Shown here: positions 56,539-64,000 of the stretch, in pieces | How positions within the stretch are numbered: position 1 is the first letter of the stretch | How the letters are laid out: each line of letters opens with the position of its first letter | Assembly (NCBI GenBank): GCA_948467675.1 | Contig: CAOKFI010000006.1 | Location: 1-64,000 of the forward strand | DNA length: 64,000 nt | Direction of reading: 5' to 3' | Origin: an uncultured Porphyromonadaceae bacterium | GTDB taxonomy: Bacteria > Bacteroidota > Bacteroidia > Bacteroidales > Muribaculaceae | Made by a program: the position numbers and the translations under genes | Notes under the pieces: model-generated | Told to the model about the DNA's origin: nothing | The model's input: the letters and a program-made list of their open reading frames with translations, nothing else | The model's database searches: none

Positions 56539-57735
56539 ATGAATCCGATGACTGATATCAAGAACTGGTTCCGTTCGCTGCTGCTTGTGTGGCGCCGTGA
56601 ATTCAAACTCGTATTCTCCGATCCGGGTGTGCTTCTGTTCTTTTTTGCGCTTCCCACGCTGTATCCGGTCGTATATACGCTTATCTATAATCCTGAGATA
56701 GTGCGTGAGATCCCGGTGGCGGTTGTCGACAACTGCCGTACTGGCGAAAGCCGGAAGTTGGCGCGCATGATCGATGCTGCGGAGTCGATGCATGTCATAG
56801 GATATGCAACGGATCTTCAGGAAGCCCGCAGGTGGATGAACAGTCATGACTGTTTCGCCATAATAGAGATCCCTCATGACTATTCCAAGCGCATAGGCAG
56901 GGGAGAGCAGGCTGTTGTGCCGTTCTATGCCGAAATGAGCCTGCTGTTGCGTTATAGAGCCATGCTGGCATCATTGACGGATATATCACTGACAAATGGT
57001 GCCGATATCCGCGCAACGACATTGGCTGCTGCCGGGTTGTCGGGCAGCGGAGAGTCAGCGTCTCCAGTCAATACCGAGGCTCATTTTCTTGGGGATCCAG
57101 ATCAGGGATTCGCATCGTTTGTGATCCCCGGTATAATAGTCCTGATATTGCAGCAGAGCCTTGTTCTCGGAGTGACTATGCTCGGTGGCGGGGCGGTAGA
57201 ACGCCGCAGACGTAATGGCGGCATCGATCCGTTGCAGATCCAGGCTCCGGCTTCGGCTACCTGTATCGGAAAGGCATTGTGTTATCTTGTACTGTATCTG
57301 CCTCTCACTATCTACATACTGCATTATGTGCCGGAGATGTTCCTGCTGCCCCACAATGGCAGTCTTGTCGACGCCATGGTGTTTATCATGCCTATGCTCA
57401 TCGCTTCGATTTTTATGGGTATGGTTCTGCAGATATTCGTCACCGAGCGCGAATCCTCGCTGCTTGTCATCGTGTTTACATCTGTTGTTTTCCTGTTCCT
57501 GAGCGGACTGACATGGCCTCGCTACGCTATGAACTGGTTCTGGACGCTGATGGGTGACTGTGTGCCCGCTACATGGGGTGTGGAAGGATTCATTCGTATC
57601 AATTCCAACGGTGGCACACTGGAACAGAACGCACATCCGTACATTATGCTGTGGATTCTGTCAGGAGTGTATTTCATAGGAGCATATTGCTACTGGCGGT
57701 GGTGCGCCGGACGCAGATCTCGTATCACGGTGTGA
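56539..57735 (+). CDS. ABC-2 type permease, second of two
   Basis: About 398 residues from the ATG at 56539 (MNPMTDIKNW), four bases after the previous stop; ATG 56524 would overlap that gene and ATG 56548 is also possible. Same topology as its partner: N-terminal helix (DPGVLLFFFALPTLYPVVYT), periplasmic domain, and C-terminal helices with FVIPGIIVLILQQSLVLGVT and ERRRRNGGIDPLQIQAP. The two proteins probably form a heterodimer. Its 3' end overlaps convergent pdxB by 11 bases. Confidence 0.9.
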   Translation: MNPMTDIKNWFRSLLLVWRREFKLVFSDPGVLLFFFALPTLYPVVYTLIYNPEIVREIPVAVVDNCRTGESRKLARMIDAAESMHVIGYATDLQEARRWMNSHDCFAIIEIPHDYSKRIGRGEQAVVPFYAEMSLLLRYRAMLASLTDISLTNGADIRATTLAAAGLSGSGESASPVNTEAHFLGDPDQGFASFVIPGIIVLILQQSLVLGVTMLGGGAVERRRRNGGIDPLQIQAPASATCIGKALCYLVLYLPLTIYILHYVPEMFLLPHNGSLVDAMVFIMPMLIASIFMGMVLQIFVTERESSLLVIVFTSVVFLFLSGLTWPRYAMNWFWTLMGDCVPATWGVEGFIRINSNGGTLEQNAHPYIMLWILSGVYFIGAYCYWRWCAGRRSRITV

Positions 57736-58726
57736 CTTCTGCGCGCAGGGAGTAGCCATTGCGTAGAGCCTCGAAACTGTCAGGATTCGCTTTGAGCCGT
57801 ATCGTGTCGTCCATGGGACGGTATGAGGCTTTGACCGCCTCTATGGTGATTTCCGTAGCAGGAGTGACCGCGCATGCGGCTCCTTCGGCAGCAGGCAGCC
57901 CAAGAACAGAGGCTACCGCTCTGACAGCCGCCTGGGTGGCACGCATTTTTCCTTCTCTGGAGTATCCCGCTATATGAGGTGTCGCAATGTCTGCCATAGC
58001 CAGCAGCCTGGTATCTATATTGGGCTCTCTTTCCCAGCAGTCTATGGCTGTGCGGCTCACTTTACCGCCGGATATGGCTTCGATCAGCGCTTCGGTATCC
58101 GTCACAGGTCCGCGTGCGGCATTGATAAATACCGGTTGCTTTCTCAATGAATTGAAAAATGTTCTGTCGGCAAGATGCCATGTAGGATACGCACCATTCC
58201 GCTCGAGCGGTGTGTGCAGTGTTATGATGTCTGATTCCTCGGCTATAATGCTCAACGGCAAGAATTCCTCTGCGTTTTCGCGCTCAGCCCGCGGAGGATC
58301 GCACCGCAGCACTCTCATGCCGAGAGCTTCGCCCCATGCGGCTACAATGCTGCCTACATGGCCTACTCCGACAATACCGATGGTATGTCCGGCGATATCG
58401 CCGTTGAGCAGACTGGCGGCACTGGCGTACACGTATTGCGCCACTGCAGGCGCGTTGCATCCAGGCGCGTTGGCTACCGCGATGCCGTTGGCCGTGCACC
58501 ATGTCATGTCGATATGGTCGGTTCCGATTGTCGCAGTGGCTACGATGCGGCACGCTGATCCTGAAAGTAACGATTCATCGCATCGTGTGCGTGTGCGTAC
58601 TATGAGGGCATCGGCATCTCTGACACTGTCGGGGGTAATATCGTCAGGTGACAGATATGCAACCTCGGCATACGGTTCGAAGATTCCGGCGATGAAAGGG
58701 ATTTTGTTTTCGATAACTATTTTCAT
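57725..58726 (-). CDS. pdxB: 4-phosphoerythronate dehydrogenase
   Basis: 333 residues from the ATG at 58726 (MKIVIENKIPFIAG); a longer in-frame extension upstream is a shadow of the membrane-protein gene. D-2-hydroxyacid dehydrogenase fold: IVATATIGTDHIDM, the NAD-binding GIVGVGHVGSIVAAWGEALG, FINAARGPVTDTEALI, DCWEREP and TPHIAGYS. The extra C-terminal domain is the PdxB-specific part. Acts in the deoxyxylulose-5-phosphate-dependent route to pyridoxal phosphate. Start overlaps the upstream gene by four bases (ATGA). Confidence 0.94.
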   Translation of the reverse strand: MKIVIENKIPFIAGIFEPYAEVAYLSPDDITPDSVRDADALIVRTRTRCDESLLSGSACRIVATATIGTDHIDMTWCTANGIAVANAPGCNAPAVAQYVYASAASLLNGDIAGHTIGIVGVGHVGSIVAAWGEALGMRVLRCDPPRAERENAEEFLPLSIIAEESDIITLHTPLERNGAYPTWHLADRTFFNSLRKQPVFINAARGPVTDTEALIEAISGGKVSRTAIDCWEREPNIDTRLLAMADIATPHIAGYSREGKMRATQAAVRAVASVLGLPAAEGAACAVTPATEITIEAVKASYRPMDDTIRLKANPDSFEALRNGYSLRAEVTP

Positions 58727-59703
58727 AACAGTATGCTCCAGGTGTAAAGTCCGGCATAGACCGCCAGTACGGTTAGAATTCCGATATAGCTCAGTCTGCG
58801 GGCATGGATGGCGAAAAAGTGGCTTGTATGATATGCCGTACAGCAGTTTAGCAGCGGCATGTAGGTTGCCACATTGGTGTAGTCGACGAATATCAGTATT
58901 ATTGTGGCGATCGATACCACGTATATGAATCCGTTGAACGACCGGCCGTTGGAGTTGTAGTTGTATGTGCGTAGCATGCATCCGGCTCCTGTCATGACAC
59001 ACAGCAGAAGAGTGACGCCGGTGGTGACGGACATCTGGAGTATTTCGCGGTCGCGTACGGCTGTGAATATGTCGGTGAATTCCGGAACAGAGATGTCGGA
59101 AAACTGTATAAGACCGAAGCCCGCAAGTATCCATACCGGTGTGATTATGCCGAGTATGGCAGCTGTGACAGAACGTCCGTTCAATATCCGCATCTGGGCG
59201 CATCCGATAAAGAATACCGGTATGAACATCACGTAGGCATATTGCGTGAACGCGCATAGCGACAACAGAAAGAATATCAGGAATACCGGTTTTGTAGCTT
59301 CCGGATTGTGGAATGTCGTAAACAGAATGCCGGCACCAGTCATGACTATGACGCACAGCAAAGTGCCTCCGTAGAATTGGCCTGCGACCGACGGCAATGC
59401 GGCCTGCATGATCAGAAACAGACCGGATATAAGTACCGATGTGCTGTGTGTCAGGTTGAACCGTTTGTTCAGTATGATCATGAGCAGGGCTATTCCTGTA
59501 CACAGGATCAGGTTCAGTACGAGCGAGGCCACGCATGGAGGCAGCCAGCTGTTGGCCGACGGGAATCCGAGACCTTTGCTGCCTGTTATGGGAATTACGT
59601 CGCCGGCGGCGTATGACACGCATGTGCATGCAATCGCAGCCATACCAATGAGTACGGCTGCGAATCTGCTGTGCAGAAACCTGACAATGTTTTCTGCGCT
59701 CAT
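58723..59703 (-). CDS. Multi-pass inner-membrane protein of unknown function
   Basis: 326 residues with about nine hydrophobic segments evenly spaced through the protein and short polar loops. No motif I recognise; charged residues are few (loops such as LNKRFNLTHS and RTYNYNSNGRSFNG). It lies between purD (13 bases upstream) and pdxB (four-base overlap) in a compact biosynthetic operon, suggesting a link to that operon by translation rather than by proven function. Confidence 0.85.
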   Translation of the reverse strand: MSAENIVRFLHSRFAAVLIGMAAIACTCVSYAAGDVIPITGSKGLGFPSANSWLPPCVASLVLNLILCTGIALLMIILNKRFNLTHSTSVLISGLFLIMQAALPSVAGQFYGGTLLCVIVMTGAGILFTTFHNPEATKPVFLIFFLLSLCAFTQYAYVMFIPVFFIGCAQMRILNGRSVTAAILGIITPVWILAGFGLIQFSDISVPEFTDIFTAVRDREILQMSVTTGVTLLLCVMTGAGCMLRTYNYNSNGRSFNGFIYVVSIATIILIFVDYTNVATYMPLLNCCTAYHTSHFFAIHARRLSYIGILTVLAVYAGLYTWSILL

Positions 59704-59716
59704 ATCTTTGGATCGA

Positions 59717-61009
59717 TCAGACTTTCCAGTCCATTACATCGCGGCCTATGTCGCGGCGGAAATATTTGCCTTCGAAGTCTAAGGTCTGTACGGCTGCGAA
59801 ACTGCGCTGAAGCGCTTCCTCTATGTCGTTGCCACGGGAGCTGGCGGCTATGACGCGACCCCCTGAAGTGACGAGTTGTCCCTCGGCATTGCGTGTCGTC
59901 CCGGCATGGAACAGGATAGATCCGGTAATCTGCTCCGTGCCGGTTATCACTTTCCCTTTGGGATACGATCCTGGATAACCTCCCGATACAGCCATTACCG
60001 TCACTGCCGCTTCCGGGCTTATGAGCAGTTCCAGAGATCCGAGGTTGCCGTCGGCAGCCGCTTTCATCAGGGGTACGAGATCGCTGTCTATGCGGAGCAT
60101 CACGGCCTCGGTCTCAGGGTCGCCCATACGTACGTTGTATTCGATCACCATAGGTTCGCCTGCCACATTGATGAGGCCGAGGAATATGAAGCCGCGGTAT
60201 GTGATATTTTCTGAAATGAGCCCGTCGATTGTCGGTTTGATAATGCGTTCACGCACTTTGGTCATGAATACATCGTCGGCAAACGGAACCGGGCTTACGG
60301 CTCCCATTCCACCTGTATTCGGGCCTGTATCGCCTTCGCCTATACGTTTGTAGTCCTTGGCCACCGGGAGTATTCTGTAGCCGCCGTTTCCATCGGAAAG
60401 CACGAATACCGAACATTCGATACCACTCAGGAATTCCTCGATAACGACTGTAGCCGATGAGCTGCCGAACATGCCGCCGAGCATCTCCTTGAGCGAGTCC
60501 TTGGCCTCCTTTATGTCAGGAAGAATGAGCACGCCCTTGCCTGCTGCCAGACCGTCGGCCTTTAATACATAGGGGGGCTTCAGCTCCTCGAGAAAGCGGT
60601 AGCCATCCTCGATGGTCTCAGCCGTAAAACTGCGGTAGCGCGCTGTAGGTATACCATGGCGAACCATGAATTGTTTGGCGAAGTCCTTGCTGCCTTCGAG
60701 AGCAGCTCCGGCTTTTGAAGGGCCGACTACGCTTACTTCCGGCATTTTCTCGTTGAAATAGTCCCAGATACCGGCTACCAACGGATCCTCGTTGCCGACC
60801 ACGACCATGCCTATTCCGTGATCACGGACGAACTTTTCTACAGCAGGAAAGTCGAGTGGCGAGAGGGCTATGTTTTCGCCCCATTGCGGAGTGCCGCCAT
60901 TGCCTGGTGCGATATACAGTTTTCCGGTTGCCGGGCTTTGTGATATTTTCCAGGCCAGAGCCGATTCGCGGCCGCCTGATCCGAGTAGCAGTATGTCTGT
61001 CTTGTTCAT
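59717..61009 (-). CDS. purD: Phosphoribosylamine--glycine ligase
   Basis: 430 residues. ATP-grasp enzyme that joins glycine to phosphoribosylamine in de novo purine synthesis. N-terminus [65 protein letters not shown] and [13 protein letters not shown] are diagnostic. Length is normal. Third gene of the minus-strand operon, 30 bases after the methyltransferase. Confidence 0.97.
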   Translation of the reverse strand: MNKTDILLLGSGGRESALAWKISQSPATGKLYIAPGNGGTPQWGENIALSPLDFPAVEKFVRDHGIGMVVVGNEDPLVAGIWDYFNEKMPEVSVVGPSKAGAALEGSKDFAKQFMVRHGIPTARYRSFTAETIEDGYRFLEELKPPYVLKADGLAAGKGVLILPDIKEAKDSLKEMLGGMFGSSSATVVIEEFLSGIECSVFVLSDGNGGYRILPVAKDYKRIGEGDTGPNTGGMGAVSPVPFADDVFMTKVRERIIKPTIDGLISENITYRGFIFLGLINVAGEPMVIEYNVRMGDPETEAVMLRIDSDLVPLMKAAADGNLGSLELLISPEAAVTVMAVSGGYPGSYPKGKVITGTEQITGSILFHAGTTRNAEGQLVTSGGRVIAASSRGNDIEEALQRSFAAVQTLDFEGKYFRRDIGRDVMDWKV

Positions 61010-61039
61010 GATTCTGTGTTTGTGAGATGGAGTGGTTGT

Positions 61040-62548
61040 TTATTTGTTTTCGCCCTGTGAGCTTTCGTCGGAATTGGGACGTTTCCAGCCTCGGCGGCTG
61101 CGCATCACGACTCCTGATGCGGCGGGGAGTGTCGGTTTACGGTTTATGATCGATTTCAACGCGTCCACATTGCGGCGTGCAGCCAAAGGGTTCTCGCTTT
61201 GTGGTTTTGTCTCCTCTGATGCCTTTGTGTTGGATGAGAATCTGCGGTTCTTGGGCTTGTACCGGTCGAAGCCTTTCTCCCCCTTGTTGCGTGATCCGCC
61301 TGCCGAAGGGCGGTCTTTCACAACATGGCTGCGTATCGATCCGCCTTCGCGTTTGAAGTCTTTCATTTGCCCGTCGAATATGATGTATTCGCGGAGTTCG
61401 CATTCCAGAGCTCCGTTATACAGAGGCAACTTTATCGATGGCGCGAGTCCTATCTTTGCGAAGTATTCATCACGGTAGCCTATGATCCAGGCATGGTATC
61501 CGGTGAATATGTGTTTGAGCTTTTCTCCTATCAGGGCATACAGGCCGTCCATATCCTCTACGCTGATGCGTTCGCCGTAGGGCGGGTTCGTGATCAGCAC
61601 ACCCTGAGCCGGAGCCTCGGTCCATTGCGACAGCGGTTTTATTTCAAGTTTAATATATTTGGCCACACCGGCACTCTTGATGTTGCGTTCGGCAATCGAA
61701 ACTGCTTTTAGTGAAATGTCGGCGCCTACGATAGGGACGTTCACACTGCGCTCGTGGCTGTCGTCGTTGTACAGACGATCGAACATTTCGGCGTCGAAAT
61801 CTTTCCAGTGTTCGAATGCGAAACCCTTGCGGTATATGCCAGGATTTATGTTGGCGGCGATCATTGCCGCCTCGATCAGGAACGTGCCGGATCCGCACAT
61901 GGGGTCTACTAACGGGCTGTCGCCGCGCCAGCCGCTTTTCAGAATGATACCGGCTGCAAGCACTTCATTGATCGGTGCTTCTGTCTGTGCCACGCGGTAT
62001 CCGCGTTTGTGCAGCGACTCGCCGCTGGAATCGAGCGAGAGTGTCACATGGTGTCCTGATATATGTATGTTGATCATTACATCGGCGTCCTGAAGGCGTA
62101 CACCCGGACGCTTGCCGGTAGCCGAACGATCTTTGAACCAGTCCACGATCGCATCTTTTACGCGGTATGTGACGAAGCGGGAGTGGGTGAACTCATCGCT
62201 GTTGACCGTAGTGTCGAGCGAAAACGTATTGTCGGCGGTGAGCAGTGACGACCAGTCGTAGTCTTTGGTGCGCTCATACAGCTCGTCGGCGTTCGATGCA
62301 TTGAATTCTATGAAGGGCTTGAGTATGCGCAACGCAGTGCGGCAGCATAGGTTGGCTTTATAGAGAATCTCCAGATCGCCTTCGAACGATACCATACGCC
62401 GGCCGGGCTCTACATTGAGGGCACCTATACTGCGCAGCTCTTCGGCCAATACATCCTCCAGCCCCTGGAATGTCTTGGCTACCATGGCAAATCGCTCTCT
62501 GTTTATAGGCCGTTGCGTATCGGCATTGTTTTGTTCGCTTCGTTTCAT
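61040..62548 (-). CDS. THUMP-domain class I RNA methyltransferase (RlmL-like)
   Basis: 502 residues. N-terminal ferredoxin-like/THUMP region (AKTFQGLEDVLAEELRSIGA to about 165) binds RNA; the SAM-binding motif DPMCGSGTFLIEAAMIAANI and the catalytic NPPYGERI fit N2-guanine methylation of large-subunit rRNA, as in the N-terminal half of E. coli RlmL. The last ~105 residues are basic and low in complexity (GGSRNKGEKGFDRYKPKNRR), an RNA-binding tail common in Bacteroidetes. Four-base overlap with cysE. Confidence 0.92.
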   Translation of the reverse strand: MKRSEQNNADTQRPINRERFAMVAKTFQGLEDVLAEELRSIGALNVEPGRRMVSFEGDLEILYKANLCCRTALRILKPFIEFNASNADELYERTKDYDWSSLLTADNTFSLDTTVNSDEFTHSRFVTYRVKDAIVDWFKDRSATGKRPGVRLQDADVMINIHISGHHVTLSLDSSGESLHKRGYRVAQTEAPINEVLAAGIILKSGWRGDSPLVDPMCGSGTFLIEAAMIAANINPGIYRKGFAFEHWKDFDAEMFDRLYNDDSHERSVNVPIVGADISLKAVSIAERNIKSAGVAKYIKLEIKPLSQWTEAPAQGVLITNPPYGERISVEDMDGLYALIGEKLKHIFTGYHAWIIGYRDEYFAKIGLAPSIKLPLYNGALECELREYIIFDGQMKDFKREGGSIRSHVVKDRPSAGGSRNKGEKGFDRYKPKNRRFSSNTKASEETKPQSENPLAARRNVDALKSIINRKPTLPAASGVVMRSRRGWKRPNSDESSQGENK

Positions 62549-63468
62549 TGTTGTTTGAGTCGTAATATGTTGTTGGCTTTCGCCTGAATCAGTTTCTCGC
62601 CCGGAGCCACATTCTCCGTAACCCAGATATTGCCGCCTATGACAGCGCCGTCGCCTATCGAGATACGGCCGAGTATAGAGGCATTGGAATAGATGATCAC
62701 ATCGTTGCCGATGATCGGATGCCGCGGAATCCCTTTTACCGGATTGCCTTCGGAGTCCGTGTCGAAACTCTTTGCGCCGAGTGTTACACCCTGATACAAC
62801 TTTACATTGCGTCCAAGGATTGCAGTCGCTCCTATCACAACGCCTGTACCGTGGTCTATGGTGAACGATTCGCCTATTGTCGCTGCGGGATGGATGTCAA
62901 TGCCGGTCTCGCGGTGAGCCTGTTCTGAGATCATGCGTGGTATCACGGGGACGTTCATGCACGCCAGTTCATGGGCTACACGGTAGTTGACAATGGCGCG
63001 TATCGCCGGATAGCAGTATATGACCTCTTCCTGTGACATGGCGGCCGGATCTCCTTTGTATGTGGCGAGGACATCCGTGCCGAGTATACGTCGCAGCTCC
63101 GGCAGACGCGATATGAACTCCGCGGCTATCTGTTCGGCTTCTGCATCGATCCTCGGCATGTCGAGCATCTTGCTTTTTTCCTGCACGAAACACAACCCGG
63201 CGGCCACTTGTTCCGTCAGTTGCTGATAGAGTCGCTCTACAAGGACTCCTGTGCGGTACGATACATTATAGCGGTTGACGCCGCTTTCTCCGAAAAAACC
63301 GGGGAATATAAGTGCGCGGCATGTGTTGATTATTTCGGCTACGGCCTCCTGTGAGGGTAACGGCTCGCCGCGCCACCGCAGGTGGCACATACCTTGCAAA
63401 TTGTCCTTGAGCGAGAGCGCTGCGGCGGTCTCGCTCAGAATCTGCTCGTGTCGGTAGGTCGTTCCCAT
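62545..63468 (-). CDS. cysE: Serine O-acetyltransferase
   Basis: 307 residues from the ATG at 63468 (MGTTYRHEQI). A TTG four codons upstream is possible but the promoter places transcription start only about 17 bases ahead of the ATG. The C-terminal left-handed beta-helix has the CysE signature: GIDIHPAATIGESFTIDHGT, GVVIGATAILG, KLYQGVTLGA and GNDVIIYSNASILG. Makes O-acetylserine for cysteine synthesis. First gene of the minus-strand operon; the stop overlaps the methyltransferase start (ATGA). Confidence 0.94.
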   Translation of the reverse strand: MGTTYRHEQILSETAAALSLKDNLQGMCHLRWRGEPLPSQEAVAEIINTCRALIFPGFFGESGVNRYNVSYRTGVLVERLYQQLTEQVAAGLCFVQEKSKMLDMPRIDAEAEQIAAEFISRLPELRRILGTDVLATYKGDPAAMSQEEVIYCYPAIRAIVNYRVAHELACMNVPVIPRMISEQAHRETGIDIHPAATIGESFTIDHGTGVVIGATAILGRNVKLYQGVTLGAKSFDTDSEGNPVKGIPRHPIIGNDVIIYSNASILGRISIGDGAVIGGNIWVTENVAPGEKLIQAKANNILRLKQQ

Positions 63469-63489
63469 CGAATAATCCAATATTTACTG

Positions 63490-63497
63490 CAAAGGTA
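63490..63497 (-). promoter_or_regulatory. -7 box of the cysE operon promoter
   Basis: TACCTTTG on the minus strand is a full match to TAnnTTTG, 22 bases before the cysE ATG. No TTG is found at the standard -33 spacing. Transcription would start around 63485, giving a leader of about 17 bases. Confidence 0.65.
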
Positions 63498-63573
63498 ATG
63501 AAAATCTTTTACCTGATCATCTACAATTCGAGATCATGCCGGATGTTATGGTGACGTCGGGCTTTGGATCTGC

Positions 63574-64000
63574 CTATATGCGGGCGCAGCGGTTTAGCAG
63601 ATAAGCGTCGAGTATGACCATGGCGGTCATTGCCTCGACTATGGGCACGGCGCGCGGAACCACGCACGGATCGTGCCGGCCGCGTGCTTTCAATATGGTT
63701 GCTTGTCCGCGGTCGTCGACAGTAGGCACCTCGCGGAGCAATGTGGCAACAGGTTTGAAGGCGACACGGAAACAGATGTCGGCTCCGTTGCTTATGCCGC
63801 CCTGTATGCCTCCTGAATGGTTGCTCGCGGTGCGGATGTTGCCGTCTGGGTCAGTCTTGAACGGGTCTATGGTCTGGCTTCCGCGCAGTTCGCATCCGGC
63901 GAAGCCCATGCCGTATTCGAATCCTTTGGCGGCGTTTATGCTCATCATGGCGTCGGCTAAGCGGGCGTGGAGCTTTCCGAAAGCCGGATCTCCCAAGCCG
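63574..64000 (-). CDS. aroC: Chorismate synthase, C-terminal part (gene runs off the window)
   Basis: 142 codons including the stop are visible; the 5' part lies beyond position 64000. The segment [20 protein letters not shown] then [12 protein letters not shown], plus [14 protein letters not shown] and [16 protein letters not shown], is diagnostic. Converts 5-enolpyruvylshikimate-3-phosphate to chorismate with reduced FMN. The codon at 63996-63994 is an internal leucine (TTG), not a start. It ends with TAG 93 bases before the cysE coding region. Confidence 0.96.
   Translation of the reverse strand, partial: GLGDPAFGKLHARLADAMMSINAAKGFEYGMGFAGCELRGSQTIDPFKTDPDGNIRTASNHSGGIQGGISNGADICFRVAFKPVATLLREVPTVDDRGQATILKARGRHDPCVVPRAVPIVEAMTAMVILDAYLLNRCARI

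Noticed and set aside
58727-59629. Apparent 301-residue N-terminal extension of PdxB
   Set aside because: It is the complement-frame shadow of the membrane-protein gene, rich in Arg/His/Ser. PdxB starts with MKIVIENK at 58726.
63469-63480. TTG start for cysE
   Set aside because: Possible, but the ATG four codons downstream fits the -7 box distance and usual CysE starts better.
63994-63996. Start codon for a short aroC-like gene
   Set aside because: The TTG is the internal leucine of the conserved GLGDPAFGK segment; the gene continues past the window end.

Overview
The window reads as chromosomal DNA of a Bacteroidales bacterium. The evidence is three SusC/SusD pairs, a one-protein hybrid two-component regulator, Bacteroidetes promoters of the TTG-N19-TAnnTTTG type, lipoprotein signals followed by acidic residues, and C-terminal tails of the type IX secretion kind. 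Base composition near 50% GC and the gene style suggest a gut Muribaculaceae-like organism; this is inference, because no database search was possible.

Layout. 1-53: end of a tRNA-Lys with its own promoter. 290-26467: a plant-glycan polysaccharide utilization locus (PUL): hybrid regulator, GH106-type alpha-L-rhamnosidase, two tandem unknown lipoproteins, two consecutive SusC/SusD pairs, a surface glycan-binding lipoprotein, a GH127-like beta-L-arabinofuranosidase, and an unusual protein joining an endonuclease/exonuclease/phosphatase-fold phosphodiesterase to a GH3 glycosidase. 26528-31223: LacI-type regulator, a triple repeated operator, polyol dehydrogenase, fructokinase and alkaline phosphatase. 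31382-46302: a third SusC/SusD pair followed by glycerophosphodiesterase-like, FAD oxidoreductase, SGNH esterase, sulfatase and calcineurin-like phosphoesterase genes, then two tandem secreted paralogs. This block has ester-cleaving enzymes but no recognisable glycoside hydrolase. 46595-51217: the complete core L-rhamnose operon rhaB-rhaA-rhaT-rhaD. 51412-52635: carboxynorspermidine dehydrogenase. 52777-57735: a TolC/HlyD/two ABC-2 permease export operon. 57725-63468 (minus strand): housekeeping operon cysE, RNA methyltransferase, purD, membrane protein, pdxB. 63574-64000: 3' part of aroC.

How the parts fit: the first PUL would release rhamnose (GH106) and arabinose from a plant polymer, and the rha operon would catabolise the rhamnose. 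The promoters of the GH106 gene and of rhaB share an aligned 31-bp block with half-sites 21 bp apart, at nearly the same distance from their -7 boxes, although they lie 42 kb apart. This suggests one AraC-type regulator controls both. The second SusCD block looks adapted to a substrate carrying phosphate, sulfate or acyl esters, possibly with a polyol component, given the adjacent sorbitol-type dehydrogenase and fructokinase.

No insertion sequence, CRISPR array, rRNA or prophage gene was seen. No gene-free stretch exceeds 300 bases.
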